64,000 bases of DNA from Glandiceps talaboti (GCF_964340395.1 NC_135556.1:16019600-16083599), one strand, 5' to 3'; shown: positions 41,743 through 54,974, counted from the first letter of the stretch. Made by a program: numbers and translations. Notes: a model not told the origin generated them from the letters alone.

Positions 41743-44700
41743 GTGTTTTGCATGATTATTATATGCTTGCCAGTGAACAAACAGACTGTTTGCCTAAATA
41801 TTGACTCTAAACCATTTAATGCTGTTCTATATATAAACTTCTTAGAAATTTCACTGCGTAAGCATATCCAAATGGCTTTACATAAATTCAGAGCCAAAGG
41901 AACAATACAAATAACTGAAGAACTAAAATATATCGGAAAGATGGCCTTCCAGATCTTGCTGTAAAATTAATGCTATAGGGTGAAGATACAATGATAAAAT
42001 CAAGCTGTGCTTGACTGATAATTGCTAGGTAACATAGAAATGTCATATACAGTGCCTAGTGCTTTGATTTGCGGGATTGATATCAAGTTCGACATATCTC
42101 CCCCAAAAAGTACCCATTTGTTGGATGTGTGATTGCTTTGCTTGTCAGCGGTAGGTTTCCTAGATACCACTCCATATGGTATTATGTGATCCCCATGGTC
42201 AACTTTATCCCACAGATAAAGGCACGTGTTCTTCGAAAGAAGTTGTTAAATTGAATGCTAAGCCTTGGGCTGTTGTATATAGTGTTTAAAAATAGATGTG
42301 AAATGGAAAGAAAATCTTCTGTAATCTGCTGATGAAGGACACTTTGATCGTTCGCCGCAACTGATATTCCCCTTGTATGTTACATCGTGCCATGTAGAGA
42401 AACACTCCATAATACATATATCTTTTTTACTTGATAGATAATACACGTACAATAAGGACGACGTAGCTGGCAATATTTGATAAAAATCGACACAGATTTC
42501 TTCTTGTATGACGTTCAAGAAACGGTCTCTTTCAATATTAAGGATATCACTTTTGCTGCAAGGTCTCAAAAAGTATAATGACACAATAACTTAAGCAATT
42601 CTAATTATATTTTTTTTTAAAATATCCACACAGATATGCTTTCTCGCTGCCAGAAATGTTTTCTCGATGTTAAATTATCAGATAACACTTGTCGGATAAG
42701 TGTGTGATGTTCATATTATTTTTGCTAGTAGTGTTGATTTATCTTTGATCACACGCAACTGCTCAGTTGTCATTATATTCTTGATATCAATCTGTGAGGT
42801 GTGATAATCAAGACATTAAATATGTATAATTAAACCACAATTTATTAATTTTCCCGATTTCATTCAAGCAAAAAAACATCTCTAGACATTTTGATAAATA
42901 TTTCATTAACCAGATAGCTAGAATTGATATCCATCTTCCGATATAATTTTCAGAAATCTCACATTTACAGGAGTGGTTCTAATTCTTTCATAAAGTTAAC
43001 ATTGTGTTTGATGTGATTTTGATTTTCAATAGATGCTTGTTTAAAATCTACGTCAAGCTGGTTAATATCTCAACAGACCCTGGTCAGTGTAATAACGCAA
43101 TATAGCGCCAATATGTAGACAATAAAACAAAACCAAAATTGACATTTTAAAATGTTAGATGAATACAATATACAAAGTGAGTTTTGACGTATTCTCTCTC
43201 GTTAACATATTCATCATGCAAAATATCATTCTGACCTGCTGATGATTTGTCATGTCTGGCATGGCTTAGTTTTGATAAACAATTTAATAAATTTCTAAAT
43301 AGCAAATTGCCAATTACACGACATTTCCTCTGAAACTGAACAGACGTAATAACTAAATAAATAGATAAATAAATAAATAAATGATCTTTATTCGTACATT
43401 AGATATGATAGGCGGACATAGTTTAACCACTACTACAAGGAGTGAGTGGAAGTTGTATAATCAACACATGTACACTGTAAGCCATCTTACTGTCATCATT
43501 ACAACAGCCGTGTTCACTTGCATTTACTTTCACGTTTGGTTATACAGACGAAGCAAATTGAATTTTTAATCCAGCTGGGAACTAAAAGCTTTTTTTCCAT
43601 GATCACTCGTAACTCGTTGAAGCATTTATATGGTGAATTGCTTGTCAAATTTCGGTTTCCTGGAGCGCGTAGATTCATACTCTGGATTACGCTGTAGTGA
43701 TCATGAAGGTTGGTAGATCAAGGACAGGATACCTACTGGTTAACAGTTTTGTTCTCATGCTGGTACTAAGAATTCCAGGTTATCAACTTCCTTTCCTTTG
43801 ATTATTTTATCGGAACGAAAGACTTGTACTTGTCTTTTTGCCATTTATGTTAAACAAATATATACGCTTTCCCTCTAGAAGTGTCAAAGCAAATCTTAGT
43901 GATAAAAACATGTATCTCATTATCACAAATTATACCTTGAAACATAGTAATTGCATGTTATGTCAATCTCCCATTTGTTCAAAGTATTAATGATTCAGAT
44001 GGCGGTTATCAAGGATTGTAGTTTGAGGACTAAACATGAAAGTGGTCGAGAATGGCGCTTGGGGATATGCCAAAGTTAAAATCGAATCTTCAATATTGCA
44101 ACACAATACTACCTTTGAGCTTTGCTTCTTTAAATGTCACCACCATGTCTGTCCAGTGAAATGTTTACATAGAAATAAATCACCAAATTAATAATAATAA
44201 TAAATAATGATAATAAGCCATTAAAGTATTGTTTAGTCATTGTGTTGACAATATGAAAGCATATGTAATAATTATAATACTGAAGGCACCATTATGATAA
44301 CGATATACAGTGACATTATGTACACGAGTATTTGCAAGATTGAGGAGGCTGGCCAGCAATTAACCTTGCTGAGGCAACTTTTTAAGAAATCTTTTACGGG
44401 GTGTAGACTTATGGTGTTCACACTTCAAAAGAAAAGAGTCTGTATGGTATTGATATTTCTGTTTCCAGCTCACATTTCTCTTTTGTCATCGTGTGCTTTG
44501 TTGCCATGCCAACTGTCATCACTTCAGAATGTTTTATACCTAGTACCAATCATTCCTTGAAGACTTCAACAAAATCATCATGACGCCATCAATTGAGAAA
44601 GATTTGCTGTCTGATAATTTAATCACGTAAAGACGGATGTGCTTTTACCAACTCTTTCCATGTACGTCTGACAGCAGTGAAATTCATTTAGCGCTTCACA

Positions 44701-46847
44701 GTTTCATTTGTACTGTTCCGGCTTTCCCATTGAGAGGGATGAAGTTACTTCAAAAGCATTCAATTTATAATCGCTCTTTTTTTCAAAAGATCTTAAAGGG
44801 GATAACCTTTTCGCCGTATTTCGCTTTGTTATATAAAAAATTATTCTAAAGAGTGCAGGTGCGGAATGATAGATTTCAATGTCAAAAAGTTTCATTTTGT
44901 ATAATTCTATTGCCGTTCCTAAATCCCGTTGATGAGAATCGAAGTTGTTGAACTGTAATGACAGCTATTTATAAATTCAACATGTTGTCTGATCTCTAAT
45001 TAAATCTCTCTAAACCAATTGTTTAAATAGCGTTTCTGTTCTTAGGTGCCCATAATTGATTTAACGTTTTGATCATTATTTACAAACAAAAGTCTACCTA
45101 ATTCACCAATTTTCTATATAGAAAATTTAAAACGTTGTAAATTGACATTTCCACTTACACAGGCCTAATACCAAGTAATAATAATTTCCGCAATTTACCA
45201 TATATATGCTGTCTTTTATGTCCCATGAAATCATGAATTATACAAAGGGATAAATATTGGAAAAATAACTCGATATTCATTCCATGTTATAGCATATTTT
45301 CAACTTAAATCATTCAAATAGGTTATCCAAAGTTGTATAATTGTGGTAGAGCATACAAGGTACAAGCTACAAAAAAAACATTATGATCTCTCGTTGGTAA
45401 GAATGGTTACTGCCATATTAAAAAGTTCATATGATTGTGTCAGTTAGCATGTTGAACTAGCCAAGTATTTGGCTATATAAAGAGATACGTTTATCCAACT
45501 TAACACTTTGTCCGATTTAAATAAATGAATACTTCTGTCAGGCACAGATACGTCATATTCATGATATGATATGCAGAGGTCATTGAAGATAAGGAAGATA
45601 AAATTCAAATTGCTGTTATCTTGAAGTTAAATACTAAACTATGTGTAAAACATTAAGTATGCAGAACCTTTTCTACATTCCCACTTACGAAATGTAACTT
45701 TTTGATGACCAGAATTGATTGCCTAATTTGAAAAGGAATATATTTTGACCTCTGCAATAGATCAATACTTGCGTATACAAGATACATCTTTCTTTTGGGA
45801 ATAGCTAATGCATCGCTTTTCATACCAACTTCAATTTGCTTAACTATATCCATAAAAAGAGATGTACTTTGAAGGTGATGAATGAAATGTTAATACTTTA
45901 GGAGTAGTATAGTAAATGTATGCAACCCTTGGGTATTTACTACGTAGAAACATTGATTGTTATGATTGTTTTATAAAGGTCAAACAGACAACTGCCTCAA
46001 ATATTTCCCGCTAGTATATAATTGGTCTCAAGTGGCCTGTGTCTAAATGGGTTGTGCTGAACATGGTCTTTTTATGCTTTGATTGTATATTCCACGTCCA
46101 ATCATATATTGAAGATTTATGTCATAGTACGCTGTTCTAGTTCAATTTAAGTTGGCATATTCTCATTTGTAATTTTCAGCATTTATAATTACTGAGAAAA
46201 TAAGGACTGTTTTGCAACCGAATACCAATCATGGTATATTAGTACCATAAATATCTATGTAAATATTTATTGTGTTGTTATAGTCATTTTTCTTGTCGCT
46301 ACGAATTCATTCTTTTCATGAATTGCATGGTTTTTCAAGGAATAGAAATTTCATGCTCAAGGAAGATTGTGTGTCTTTTGATTACCACACCAAATAGGCC
46401 AATGGTGTTGTTTTCAATTATACGGGGAAATTATTGTAGGGGAAAGAGTCATAAAATCGTATTCACCATGTTCTCAGGAAGAAATATCATAGTAACGTAA
46501 GACAATATTGTTAAATACAATATTATTTCAAGACATTAGAGAAGAGAACTATATAACAACAACAAGTGTGCACCAGAATATATACTCCCCAAAACTAATA
46601 GCTGTTAGTGTCTCAAGATATAGTCCTACAATTCATAAGTTCATGAGATAACACATAGTAATATAAAGTGATGTGAATTCACCCCATTACAGATGAAAAA
46701 TGACATGAACTATACATATGATAATGGTGTGACACAGGGTCGGTCTGACTAAACAATCAATATTAGCGGTTTCTTTAATAGTGGAAAAGAGTTTCAATTT
46801 TATTTGGCAAATTACAACTTGAGACTAAAGATTGATAGTCAAAGTAA
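41743..46847. other. AT-rich non-coding DNA, no gene recognised
   Basis: No gene is seen. Short simple repeats: (TAAA)n at 43354-43382 and (AAT)n at 44189-44216. A perfect 20-bp palindrome lies at 45108-45127. A 108-codon minus frame at 42258-42584 and an 88-codon plus frame at 44294-44560 show no recognisable domain. Confidence 0.5.
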
Positions 46848-47520
46848 AAGGTCACATTGACAAACAAGTCTCATCTATGGACGTATATACCTGAAGTGTA
46901 TCTATACATGTACATTCCCTCTATATGGTAAGGGAACTTTGATACATCTACATGGTGAACTGCAAATGTATGGAGTAAATTGCTAATTGACCTTGAATGT
47001 CACGGGTTGTGCCTCTGATAATACACATACACAATTGAATAGCGAACCTATGAACAAAGCTTCCAGGGTTATTGATCAATTTGACCTTGATGATGAAGTT
47101 CAAGGTCAAACGTCATAACCTGAATACAATGCGTGCCTATACCATTGTGGGTGTGTGCGGGCAAAATACGTTCGAAGTTATTGAACAATTTGATACTTGA
47201 CCTTGAAGATGGAGGTCAAAGTCAAACATAAAGGTGCGAAAAAACGCTTACCTCTGACACATGAATGGAGTCTCTGTGTATTCAACTTGTTGATTTATGG
47301 TAGCAAGACACAACTTTGGCTATTTGCCTTTGAAAATGATGCATATAACGTGCATATGTACTCTGTAGTGATTGACATCTGTGGTAGGTTTGGTTGAAAT
47401 TGCCTCATGGGTGTATTTGCATTTATGATTTGGTTGACCGTGTACGGACTGACGGACATGAGTCATTCCTTTAGCTCTTCCGTGATATGCCCGTTGGGGC
47501 CATTATGACAGATTTCTTTG
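46848..47520. repeat. Degenerate array with TGACCTTGA / AAGGTCA units
   Basis: Units at about 46976, 47067 and 47176 share the pattern GTTATTGA(T/A)CAATTTGA followed by a TGACCTTGA...AAGGTCAAA pair, with a period near 100 bp. The array ends in a segment (47385-47520) with GGTTTGGTTGAAATTG and CGGACTGACGGAC, then a CGTGATATGCCCGTTGGGGC stretch, as in dispersed lophotrochozoan repeats I am familiar with. It corresponds in style to 31141-31700. A 66-codon frame across it is not a gene. Confidence 0.55.
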
Positions 47521-48330
47521 ATGAGAATTAATCATTTTACTGTGAATGTTAAAAAATATAACTTGCTATTTTTCGTTCATGATTTATTCATGGTGTATAA
47601 GGTTGTGAATATATCATAACCGAACTAGACCTGGTTTTAATTACAGTGGGCGAATAATCTATTAACGCAAGTGGTTTAAATAGGTCTGTTGTGGCTCAGA
47701 GTTAACGGTCGCTTTGAATTGTTATGTTTAATATTGTTTATTATGACCTATATTATACCATGCACAAGCCAAGTTGAAGAAAAAATATGGAATATATACT
47801 ACTCTGGTCGTTCTACGACACGACAATGCGAGTCTAAAATCACTTGTTCTACTGTGTTCGAAATATGAGTCAAAACGTTCAAAATTGCATTACTTTCCAC
47901 GATTTTTCCTTGATATTACTGGTGCTGGTGTAATTATGTTATTCTCCAATATTTGTCGTCATTCAGCTGGAAAATACTTGTGACTAAGGGTTGTCAAACG
48001 GATTTTCCGTGGTTGAACGAAGAAGAATATTGGGGAATAACATATATTAATCATTCATAATTTATGACAGCTTGTCACTCATTGCTAACACCAGTTTATA
48101 AGGTCTTCAGTTCGGTTCCTACCCCTGAAAGAATTAAGCCTGATCCGGCATTTTTGGTTTTAATACATTTTGATGCAGGTGTGAACGAAACTTGAATCTC
48201 AGCTCTTTTTTGAGGTGTCAATTATTGCTATTTTCAGCTTGGTAATTTTAATACAGTACAGCTGTGCCTTCACAACGTATTTTACGTACCTTTTAATGTT
48301 AACAGTAGTTTGAATTATTTTGCATTTCTA
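47521..48330. other. AT-rich non-coding DNA upstream of Penelope-like remnant
   Basis: No reverse transcriptase motif is readable here, so the element downstream appears to be 5'-truncated. A weak tRNA A-box-like string (TGGCTCAGAGTTAACGG, about 47692) has no convincing B box. Confidence 0.5.
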
Positions 48331-48334
48331 ACGC

Positions 48335-48403
48335 GTGTCACTGCTCAAGTATACAGTAGCAGTACGGAATACACACTGAAAGCAATTCCAGTACTGCCAA
48401 ACC
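48335..48403 (+). other. Possible decayed terminal-repeat piece related to 8894-8963
   Basis: The segment 48367-48403 aligns with 8928-8963: TACAC, then GAAAG, then TTCCAGTACT(A/G)CCAAA are shared. A GTGT at 48335-48338 and ACAC at 48370-48373 occupy the positions of the stem I strands of the hammerhead-like motif, but the CTGATGA core is not intact. It lies about 70-140 bp before the Penelope-like frame. It could be a degraded pseudo-LTR of the same element family. Confidence 0.35.
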
Positions 48404-48470
48404 CTCATTGATGTTCCGACTACTTTTCCTTATTATTTCCTGCTAGTTTTTAAAGTCGAAATCAGACATT

Positions 48471-49384
48471 GTGAAGAACTTCCCGACTTCATCGGCCTCA
48501 TTGTACGAATCGTGTTCTTCACTGCAGTATAAACGATTCTCTAAGGTGGATGGGCTTGAAAACAGTCAAGCAAGTTCTCTTTGGTGGCATCGGAATATAA
48601 TACGTGATTATTTTGAACTTCCAAAGGAGGACTATGTCTCGATCCAGTGGAATAAAAACCATGCTTTCAGTACAAAGGTGTCAGTTCCAAGATCCCTATG
48701 CAATCGAGCAGAAGCAGTTTGCGTAAATCAAGATGACAGAAATAAAGAGATACAACTTTCAAATCAGGTATTGACAAAGACTGGTTTCCCTACCTGGGCA
48801 AGATCAAGCCAGAACACCACCAAACACAATAAAAACAACAGAAATAACCAAAATCAGATTCACAGGAAAGGTTTCATCGTGTTACCGTACATCAAAGGAA
48901 CCAGTGAATAAATCAGAGATACACTTCGCAGCAAAGGCTTCCAGACATACTTCAAAAGTAGCAACACATTAAGAAGCAACACATTAAGAGAAATTCTGGT
49001 CGAACCCAAAGATAGGGACAAGAAAGAAAAGAAGAAAGACGCCATCTACAAAATATCCTGCTCTACACCAGGGTATAGTGCCATCTATAGAGGAGAAACC
49101 AGCAAGCCCCTAAAAGAGCGGTTTGAGGACCATAAGAAGACATTATACCAATCAGCTATTCGCCAACACATTACGGAAAATGGCCATCATCCTTCGGAAC
49201 TAATTAACCTAAAAATCAGTCAAGATCTTAGACAAGGAACAAAACAATGATAAAGGAAGGCTATTGGAGGCCATGCACATCAAAGCCAACTATATATAGG
49301 AAATATGCTGTTCCACCAATCTACAGTGACATCATCACAGAACGTGGACAGTTAGATGTACATAACTGGCAAGCACAAACCTGA
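48471..49384 (+). pseudogene. Penelope-like element remnant: RT-EN linker and GIY-YIG endonuclease
   Basis: The best matching part begins near 48680. PRSLCNRAEAVC and LTKTGFPTWA resemble the post-RT linker (LxxRAxxIC...NGYP), and FIVLPYIKGTSE resembles the VLPYVKGxSE block. After an in-frame stop (48909-48911) the same frame continues with TLREILVEPKDR and then the endonuclease from 49041. That has AIYKISC for the GIY part, AIYRGET for the YIG part, and PLKERFEDHKK with the expected Arg and His. A stop at 49248-49250 and frame changes interrupt the C-terminus: LLEAMHIKA reads in one frame, and KPTIYRKYAVPPIYSDIITE in another, ending at 49384. The YIG isoleucine is replaced by arginine. A 15-bp in-frame duplication gives SNTLR twice. 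No reverse transcriptase lies upstream. Dead element. Confidence 0.9.
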
Positions 49385-51152
49385 ATTTACACATATTGAA
49401 GCTAACCTTTTCACATCTCTGGTTACTCAACACCTCCAGCAAATTTGGATCATGTCATAATAAAAAGTGTTCCCCGTTTGTAAGAATTATGGAAACACGA
49501 TAGGTTATGCCAATGTTAAAATGGATGTCTTAAAATCACTTGAATGAATCGAATTGCAATACATTACTTTATTAAGAACAAAACTCGAACACAAAAATAA
49601 CGCAACAGCGCTCACAATAGATGTCATCCTTTCTTGATTGGACCTTGTACGGTCACCGTGGTGTTTGATCTTTACGTGTTTCATCGACATTCTTAAATCA
49701 CATTAACTTCGATGTCAAGCTTGTAAATGCATGCAATACTTTGTAGCCAGGGGTGAAAGTAGACAGAAAGGAAATTAGTTGTATTTGTGTGTCAATGCTT
49801 TAGTGATTATTGTAATATAGCGCGTATGCCTGTAAGCACGCTTCTTCATAGAACTAAATCTCAACTGCAATTATGTGAAAGGACATACTAGTTAAATCCA
49901 CTCCAAATTCACAGATTAGGTTGCATTTTCGAACATGTTCTACAATGACGAAATCACCAAGATTACAGTCTATCTTTGTTGAGCTCACGGCACTTGCATT
50001 ATCTCAGCGAGAAAAATTAGAACAAGGTAGATGTAGATGATGTAGAAAAGCTACGGTAGAAAGCATTCGTGGCTTATTTTCAATTTTACTTTCTGAATAA
50101 ATTGGAAATTATGTTTGTCGAGTGTATTACAAAATGCTACATCGTGAGGATCTGTATCTTGTAGCAAGAGTACAGTGATGTTCTTTTGAATCGTAAATAT
50201 CATCGAACCGCATTGGACGTAAAACCCAGAGGATAGCCTTTCAGATTTTATAGAGAAGTACCAAAGTACTTTTTGCTTTCCCTTCGTTTAGCGATTATGT
50301 GCTTTGCATTCATATAAATGACATGCCAATCATTATTCACTGTTCAGCACGTCAAAATCTGAACAATTGGTTCTGTCATCGAAATCTAAAAATCTAAATC
50401 CTATTGCTCAGTAAACCAATGCCTTTCCTTCTTACACGATACCTTTAAAGTGACATTTCCCAAGGGAGGGCAGTCGATCGCCTAAATCCTATTGGCACTT
50501 CACCTTCACTCGACGAAAACAATCCCGTTCCATGTACTACCCTGTCTTTATAATTACTACTGTCACTGTATCTCATCGGGGCATCAACAAACTAACTAAT
50601 TACAACAACTTATCAGATCCTTTAATGTCAAAAGTAATTACAATTTGAATTTTCTTGGACGAAAAAGCTCTAAGGTTCGTTTTGCATCAACTGATCCAGC
50701 AATGATCATGGATCCGTTTAGTCCCGCCCTAATAATTATGAATGGGGCTTCGTTAGAAGGACGTTGTGTACATTATTTGAACCCCTGCTATTCAATTTCA
50801 ATTTAGATCCAATGAAAATGTTAATATGTGAGTTAAAGTACAGTATTAAATTCAATTTTAAAAAACTAGGCCACAAAATTGAAACGCACAATTCTTTCAG
50901 CATAGATGTTCTCTTGGGATGTAACTCAATTTCCTCTTCTCCGTTGACCGTGTTTTATATAAGAAATTAAGTCCACGATTGAATTGGACCACTACATGTA
51001 GCCACACTAATTTTTAATTCTATAAAGGAATGTAAAGTATTTAATCTAAAATGTAAACGTGTGACCTAATACGTCTATTTGGAAGATAACCATTCCTGAA
51101 GTTTGAAACATATATAGTAGTAAGAAATATATAGTTATATTTAGCTTTGTAA
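49385..51152. other. AT-rich non-coding DNA, no gene recognised
   Basis: The 3' end of the Penelope-like element may extend a short way into this stretch but no boundary is readable. No gene is seen. Confidence 0.5.
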
Positions 51153-51205
51153 ATCTCTCTCCCCCTCCCCTCTCCCTCTCCCTCCCCCTCTCTCACATAG
51201 TCTCG

Positions 51206-51279
<74 letters not shown>
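51153..51279. repeat. Polypyrimidine tract, C-rich then (CT)n
   Basis: A mixed C/T tract with runs of C (51153-51215, briefly interrupted near 51194-51205) leads into about 31 pure CT units. On the minus strand it reads as an arginine/glutamate repeat frame, which is an artefact. Confidence 0.95.
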
Positions 51280-51282
<3 letters not shown>

Positions 51283-52915
51283 CCTTCTCCACCATTACTG
51301 CTTCAAGGTTTGTGTTCACGTGACAACTAAAATGTGCCTCTTTAGACACTCTGCTTGATATTTATAAAGGTACTACCGCACATGTCCTTCTTTCTCTGAT
51401 GTCTCCAGTGGTCTCACAATTTTTGTGTAGGCGTTGTCTTTGGTTTTTAATGAATCCAATACTAGGTTTTCTCCTGCAGAAAATCAACGGTACTATTATA
51501 GGTTACTCTTATAGATTGATGTCTTTTATTCATTCAGACATATTACAGCCATTGTGGCATTCTTTTCCACACGTCTATCTTTGACCTTAGATTAAAATCT
51601 GATTTACTATAATTCCTACAGGCCTTCTGAGGTTGAGTAATTTATACAATCAATTGCATCAGGCCTCACCGAAACTGTATGTCAAAGAGGTATTTTGTAT
51701 CGGTTATATCATATTGTGGCTAGATAAGCACAGCAATTCAGATACGTCGACACATTAAGATTTGCCATCTATATCATATAATATGAAAAATGTTTGATGA
51801 ATACAATTTCGGTGACGTTTGAAGAATTTGGCCGTAAATTCTGAGAAGAACGTACCCACATATATTTGAAATAACGGCGAACGCAAAGCCACAGCTGCAG
51901 AATAACACTTTTCGAGAGATGGCAGAACTGTAGTGTTTTTTTCTGAATTGAGTGAAAAGATAAAGCTGCTTAAGACAATCAATACCAATCTTGGTTATTA
52001 TTATTCAAAATGTTATCACTGGTATGTATACATCACAGGAATGATCCTCAAAAGTGTAATGATTAGTTCTAAGAGTATAGATTATAAACTTGTTCACAAC
52101 AAACATATCGTCCAACACATAGAATGAGTAGTTGTAGTTTATTATAATAGTGACTTGCCGGTTTAAAAATAAACTACAATAAATATATGGAAGACATCGA
52201 GCTCATTAATAACCCACATATCGATATTATCGAATATATTGTCGAACACATTGCCCATGTTCTATCCAGGCTGCTTGGCAAGTCACTGTTTCATATAATG
52301 ATTCTGACCTATGATCAATCTTCTTTGCAATATTTAAGAAAAAACTAATTTGTCAAAAACAACGAAGGAAATTAAATCACCATGTTATCCTTCAAATGTA
52401 CCAAAATTGCATTTGAATCGATCGGAAAGATTGTTACCATGGCAACATGCAAATAACCCCACATGTGCAATATCATTTTGCAAGGATTCATGTAATAGTC
52501 TAATGTGAAAATACTGATGAGTTAAGCATTTCCTGTCACGAACTACACTGTTGGATCTTTTTGAATATTTGTGCGGCATCTATCCTGTGGGTCATTTGTT
52601 TGGGAAAGCTTTAGTCAAACAAGAATATGAGGTACGTTTTATACACTAAAATTGATCGGAGATATTTAAGACTCGTTCTTTAATCAGTCTTGTCATCTAA
52701 AAATCTTTCCTCTACAGCTTAGTTCAGCGTCATGTTGTATCATTGACATAGCTTGAATCGTCAACAAAACTACTAACCCATAGAAGGTGGCCTCCTAATT
52801 AAAATACCATGCTTCATTGCTGTCTCCCCATCTGAATTTTCGCACAATATTAGGATTTAAAATATATAGGTAATAAAGCATCCTGTCGACTATGTCAAAA
52901 TAAAACTCGACCAAA
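51280..52915. other. AT-rich non-coding DNA, no gene recognised
   Basis: No gene is seen. A perfect X-box lies at 52433-52446. An 11-bp inverted pair, AGTGACTTGCC and GGCAAGTCACT, is at about 52149 and 52276. Confidence 0.5.
52433..52446. promoter_or_regulatory. RFX X-box palindrome
   Basis: GTTACCATGGCAAC is an exact match to the symmetrical X-box consensus with both half-sites intact. RFX factors bind such sites in animals, often upstream of ciliary genes. No gene start is recognisable nearby. Confidence 0.45.
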
Positions 52916-52995
52916 TTCATTCATTCATTCATTCATTCATTTATTCTTTCATTCATTCATTCATTCATTCATTCATTCAATCAATCAATCATTCA
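52916..52995. repeat. (TTCA)n-(TCAA)n microsatellite
   Basis: About 15 TTCA units with TTTA and CTTT variants in the middle, then a few TCAA units. Confidence 0.95.
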
Positions 52996-54950
52996 CTCGC
53001 TCTCTCGTTCACCCATTCGTACATTATTTGAATTGCGTTACAATAGTAGGTACAACCTTTAAAACAGCAATGACCACACTATACGATTAGCATAGATAAT
53101 AACAAACAAACAAACGTAACAGCCTCGCCAAATTGTCATAAGCATTGACAGTTACGCTTGCAGTTGATTTGGCAGAAAAATGTCTACTGTCTTCAAACGA
53201 GTGAAGAAAGAACGCCTTGATGTAGTAACTTGAAGTCCATTAGCAGTGGCATGTCAACCTGGCCAATGTAAATATTAACATTTGTCATGGATAGCACTTC
53301 TCACCTTTTAAAAACTAATTAATCCCACCAATCTACGGGTTACCTATTTCATCGCATCACACCAGTCCTTAGATATATATAAAAAAAACACGTTTACTTG
53401 TGCACGTCATAAATAACATAAATTATAAGACAACACATTTCCAAGGCTGCTAGCGCTGTTCATTATTCTGTTTACACTAAATGTTTGCGTAGATATACAG
53501 ATACATATCAGCAGAATGATTTGTGTAGACTTGTAAAATGAATAACTCGGTATGCCTTTGAGGTTTTACCTTGCTTTCTATAGCAAACACTATAATGCAC
53601 ATTTATTTGATGCCGTGTGCCCTGCTCAGACGTAATTATAAATGAAATCGTCTCAAACTTCTAAAGTAGAACTATATCGCCCTTTAGATAAATTATACAT
53701 TGCACGTTATTAAATACTAGTCTAGTTACACTAATCTATGATGTTTGGATAGATTTCTCATTAACAGTTACGATAACTGTCAGGCACTTTAGGAATCACT
53801 GTGACTTCTGTTTGCAAGTACCTCCTTCATTGACAGATAGATATCAGGAAAACTACGGTTAGATAAAATAAAACAGTAGGTACGTAGGTAGGCTGCATCT
53901 TAAAGCGTTTCTTGTTCGTGAAACTTACACGACAGCTCAGAGACACTGTTAAATTCTCCAAAATCACTCTCCAAGAATTTTCAATGGCGAGTATATAACA
54001 TAAGACCAATAGCTAGATCGAGGAACGTCTCCTGGCTAGTCCCATATTTTGATTACTGTCATTTGATAGTCTATTTTCACCTTTAATATTCGTATATGAA
54101 ACAGTTGTCAACAGAATAAATGATACAAGAACCTTCAACCTTCAATACAATGTTAGAATGCACGATTCGCTTTTAAATTAAACTTTAAAAGATATGTGAC
54201 TTCACAGAAGTGAAATTCTACACCATTGTGCCAAGAGCATTTCAACTACCGTCATCACAAAATACATAGTTTGATGAAAAAAACTATGAAGATTAGATTA
54301 CATACTTTCTAAACTAAAACGTTCTAATCTCAACTTTCAAGTGTCCATTAACACTTAATAGCCTTGAAAATATATAAGTGGTTATTTGTTATAGTTAAGT
54401 TGTTCATACATAAATGTAAACTTAACCGGTTATGGTATGATAAGGGCATACATATTAATAACATGTTTGTTATTGATTAGATTCTGGAAATATGATTTAT
54501 TGTAGCGATTGGTGATTTATAACCGACAGGTAACGACGGAATACAAAAAAATACACAATATAAAATGTCGTCCTTTGTATGCCATAGGATGTTCGACGTA
54601 TATAAATCAATATAAATTGTTTGCAATGATATTATGGGGGGGGGGCTTAATGTCAATGTCAAATGCAATGGTACTAGAGCCATTTGTATGCATGTTATTT
54701 TAGTACGGAACTTTTTTGTGTGTATTTATTTCACCAGAAATTGTACAAATGGTACATAACAGAAAATAGAGGAACAGGAAAAGCAAATGAGTCAATAAGC
54801 TAAAAGTTCTGATAATATTACTTCCAGCTAATAATTACACTAATACTAAAAGAAAACAAAAGAAGAAGAGCAAAATATTCCTGGTGAGGACCATGGATAT
54901 AGTCTGCTAGGGACTAATCTAGTTCATGGTCCTAAGTTAATAAATAAATA
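52996..54950. other. AT-rich non-coding DNA, no gene recognised
   Basis: No gene is seen. (AACA)n of four units lies at about 53099-53115. A 20-bp word at 53947-53966 recurs at about 54978-54997. A hairpin of GGACCATG with CATGGTCC lies at about 54888-54932, and a run of ten G is near 54635. Confidence 0.5.
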
Positions 54951-54974
54951 TATGTATATATATATATATATATA
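54951..54974. repeat. Short (TA)n tract
   Basis: About eleven TA units with one TG interruption. Confidence 0.9.

Noticed and set aside
47680-47760. tRNA-derived SINE head
   Set aside because: An A-box-like string is present but there is no B box at the expected distance and no cloverleaf.
52519-52550. CTGATGAG followed by CGAAC, hammerhead-like
   Set aside because: The GAAA box is broken and neither stem I nor stem III can be formed.
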